This document shows, one piece after another, positions 6,446-6,907 of a DNA stretch of 6,907 nt. Origin of the DNA: Verrucomicrobiota bacterium (GTDB taxonomy: Bacteria; Verrucomicrobiota; Verrucomicrobiia; Chthoniobacterales; Terrimicrobiaceae); NCBI GenBank assembly GCA_026398285.1, contig JAPLTI010000335.1, positions 1 to 6,907 on the forward strand, in the 5' to 3' direction. Both the position numbers and the translations under genes were made by a program. Position 1 is the first letter of the stretch, and each line of letters begins with the position of its first letter. The notes under the pieces are model-generated. The model searched no databases. It was not told the DNA's origin and saw only the letters and a list, made by a program, of their open reading frames with translations.

Positions 6446-6907
6446 ATGAAGGTTGCTTTCACGAGTGGATCCCTCTCTCGCAATGCGGGCGGGCTTTTTG
6501 AGAGTGTGCGGGCGCTGGGGAAGGGACTTGAAAAACTGGGAGTGGATGTGTCCGCGTATGGACTCCGGGATCAAAACTGGGAGCGTGATAAGGAGGCGTG
6601 GGCGCCATTGAGTGCCCACGCTTTTTCCTTTATCGGCCCAAGGGCTCTTGCCTGGTCTCCGGATATGGATGCCGCACTGAATGAGGCGCGTCCAGATCTC
6701 GTCGCTCTTCAGGGGCTCTGGCAATACTCCTCCTTGGCAACTCGGCGTCAGTGGAGGCGGAAGGGAACTCCCTATGTGGTCTCGCCGAGGGGAATGTTGG
6801 ACAAATGGGCTCTGGCAAACTCACGCTGGAAAAAAGTGATGGCGGCGTATGCATTTGAGAACGCCGTGCTACGCGATGCGTCATGCTTGCACGCGCTCTG
6901 CGTAGCG
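6446..6907 (+). CDS. GT4-family glycosyltransferase, N-terminal part (runs off the right edge)
   Basis: The 154 visible residues begin MKVAFTSGSLSRNAGGLFES, the usual first strand and glycine-rich loop of the acceptor-side domain of a GT4 glycosyltransferase. They continue with ARPDLVALQGLWQYSS, GTPYVVSPRGMLDKWAL and an ending with CLHALCVA. The last motifs (hGLW, then P-Y-V-V-SPRGMLD-x-WAL, then a HAL element before the linker to the donor domain) are typical of GT4 enzymes of exopolysaccharide and O-antigen loci. The C-terminal donor domain with E-x7-E lies outside the window. ATG at 6446 is chosen because it begins the first beta strand; an in-frame ATG at 6440 would add two residues, and the frame is in fact open back to 6278. 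A weak purine stretch (GGATGGAA, 6438-6445) lies directly upstream, too close to act as a normal Shine-Dalgarno. Same strand as asnB, 19 bp away, so probably in one transcript. Donor and linkage are unknown. Confidence 0.88.
   Translation, partial: MKVAFTSGSLSRNAGGLFESVRALGKGLEKLGVDVSAYGLRDQNWERDKEAWAPLSAHAFSFIGPRALAWSPDMDAALNEARPDLVALQGLWQYSSLATRRQWRRKGTPYVVSPRGMLDKWALANSRWKKVMAAYAFENAVLRDASCLHALCVA

Noticed and set aside
6302..6724. 140-codon antisense frame over the asnB end and GT4 start
   Set aside because: It is basic, Arg/Pro/Ser-rich, crosses two sense genes and has no family motif; typical shadow of GC-rich coding sequence.
1..6907. Search for CRISPR arrays, insertion-sequence ends, tRNA genes, toxin-antitoxin or defence genes
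   Set aside because: No spaced direct repeats, transposase motifs, tRNA-like cloverleaf or defence-type domains were seen; every long frame is explained by glycan genes.

Overview
The window is part of a bacterial surface-polysaccharide (O-antigen, capsule or exopolysaccharide) biosynthesis cluster. It holds six same-strand (+) genes, the outer two cut by the window edges. In order they are a METTL24-type/FkbM-like methyltransferase (3' part), a GT10 (alpha-fucosyltransferase-type) glycosyltransferase, a Wzy-like oligosaccharide repeat-unit polymerase, a GT4 glycosyltransferase, an AsnB-type glutamine amidotransferase/asparagine synthetase, and the N-terminal part of a second GT4 glycosyltransferase. 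I see no tRNA, rRNA, CRISPR array, transposase or attachment site.

Layout: 1-614 and 611-1615 overlap by 4 bp (ATGA), so methyltransferase and GT10 are probably translated together. A 205-bp T/C-rich spacer with a C8 run (1616-1820) precedes the polymerase (1821-3212). A 78-bp A-rich spacer leads to GT4 number 1 (3291-4544), followed after only 4 bp by asnB (4549-6426) and after 19 bp by GT4 number 2 (6446 to the edge). The spacers at 1616-1820 and 3213-3290 are the only places where a promoter or terminator would fit; no convincing one is seen in either.

How the genes may work together (inference): the glycosyltransferases build a lipid-linked repeat unit, GT10 adding fucose or a related sugar. 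The methyltransferase could decorate a sugar. The AsnB-like enzyme could amidate a uronic acid or other carboxylate in the glycan, or simply make asparagine. The multispanning polymerase would join repeat units. The flippase, chain-length regulator, export proteins and initiating transferase are not in the window.

Organism: uncertain. None of the visible start codons has a clear Shine-Dalgarno sequence and several have A-rich leaders. Base composition rises from clearly AT-rich at the left end to moderately GC-rich at the right. The AsnB resembles versions common in environmental bacterial polysaccharide clusters. This would suit a Verrucomicrobiota/PVC-type or other environmental Gram-negative bacterium, but no marker gene settles it.

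Points most worth checking are the doubtful 3' end of asnB, where a different frame may encode the true C-terminus; the five 8-base homopolymer runs in and around the polymerase and GT4 genes; and the composition step across the cluster. I did not find a clearly new kind of system: the window is best read as a mosaic glycan locus.
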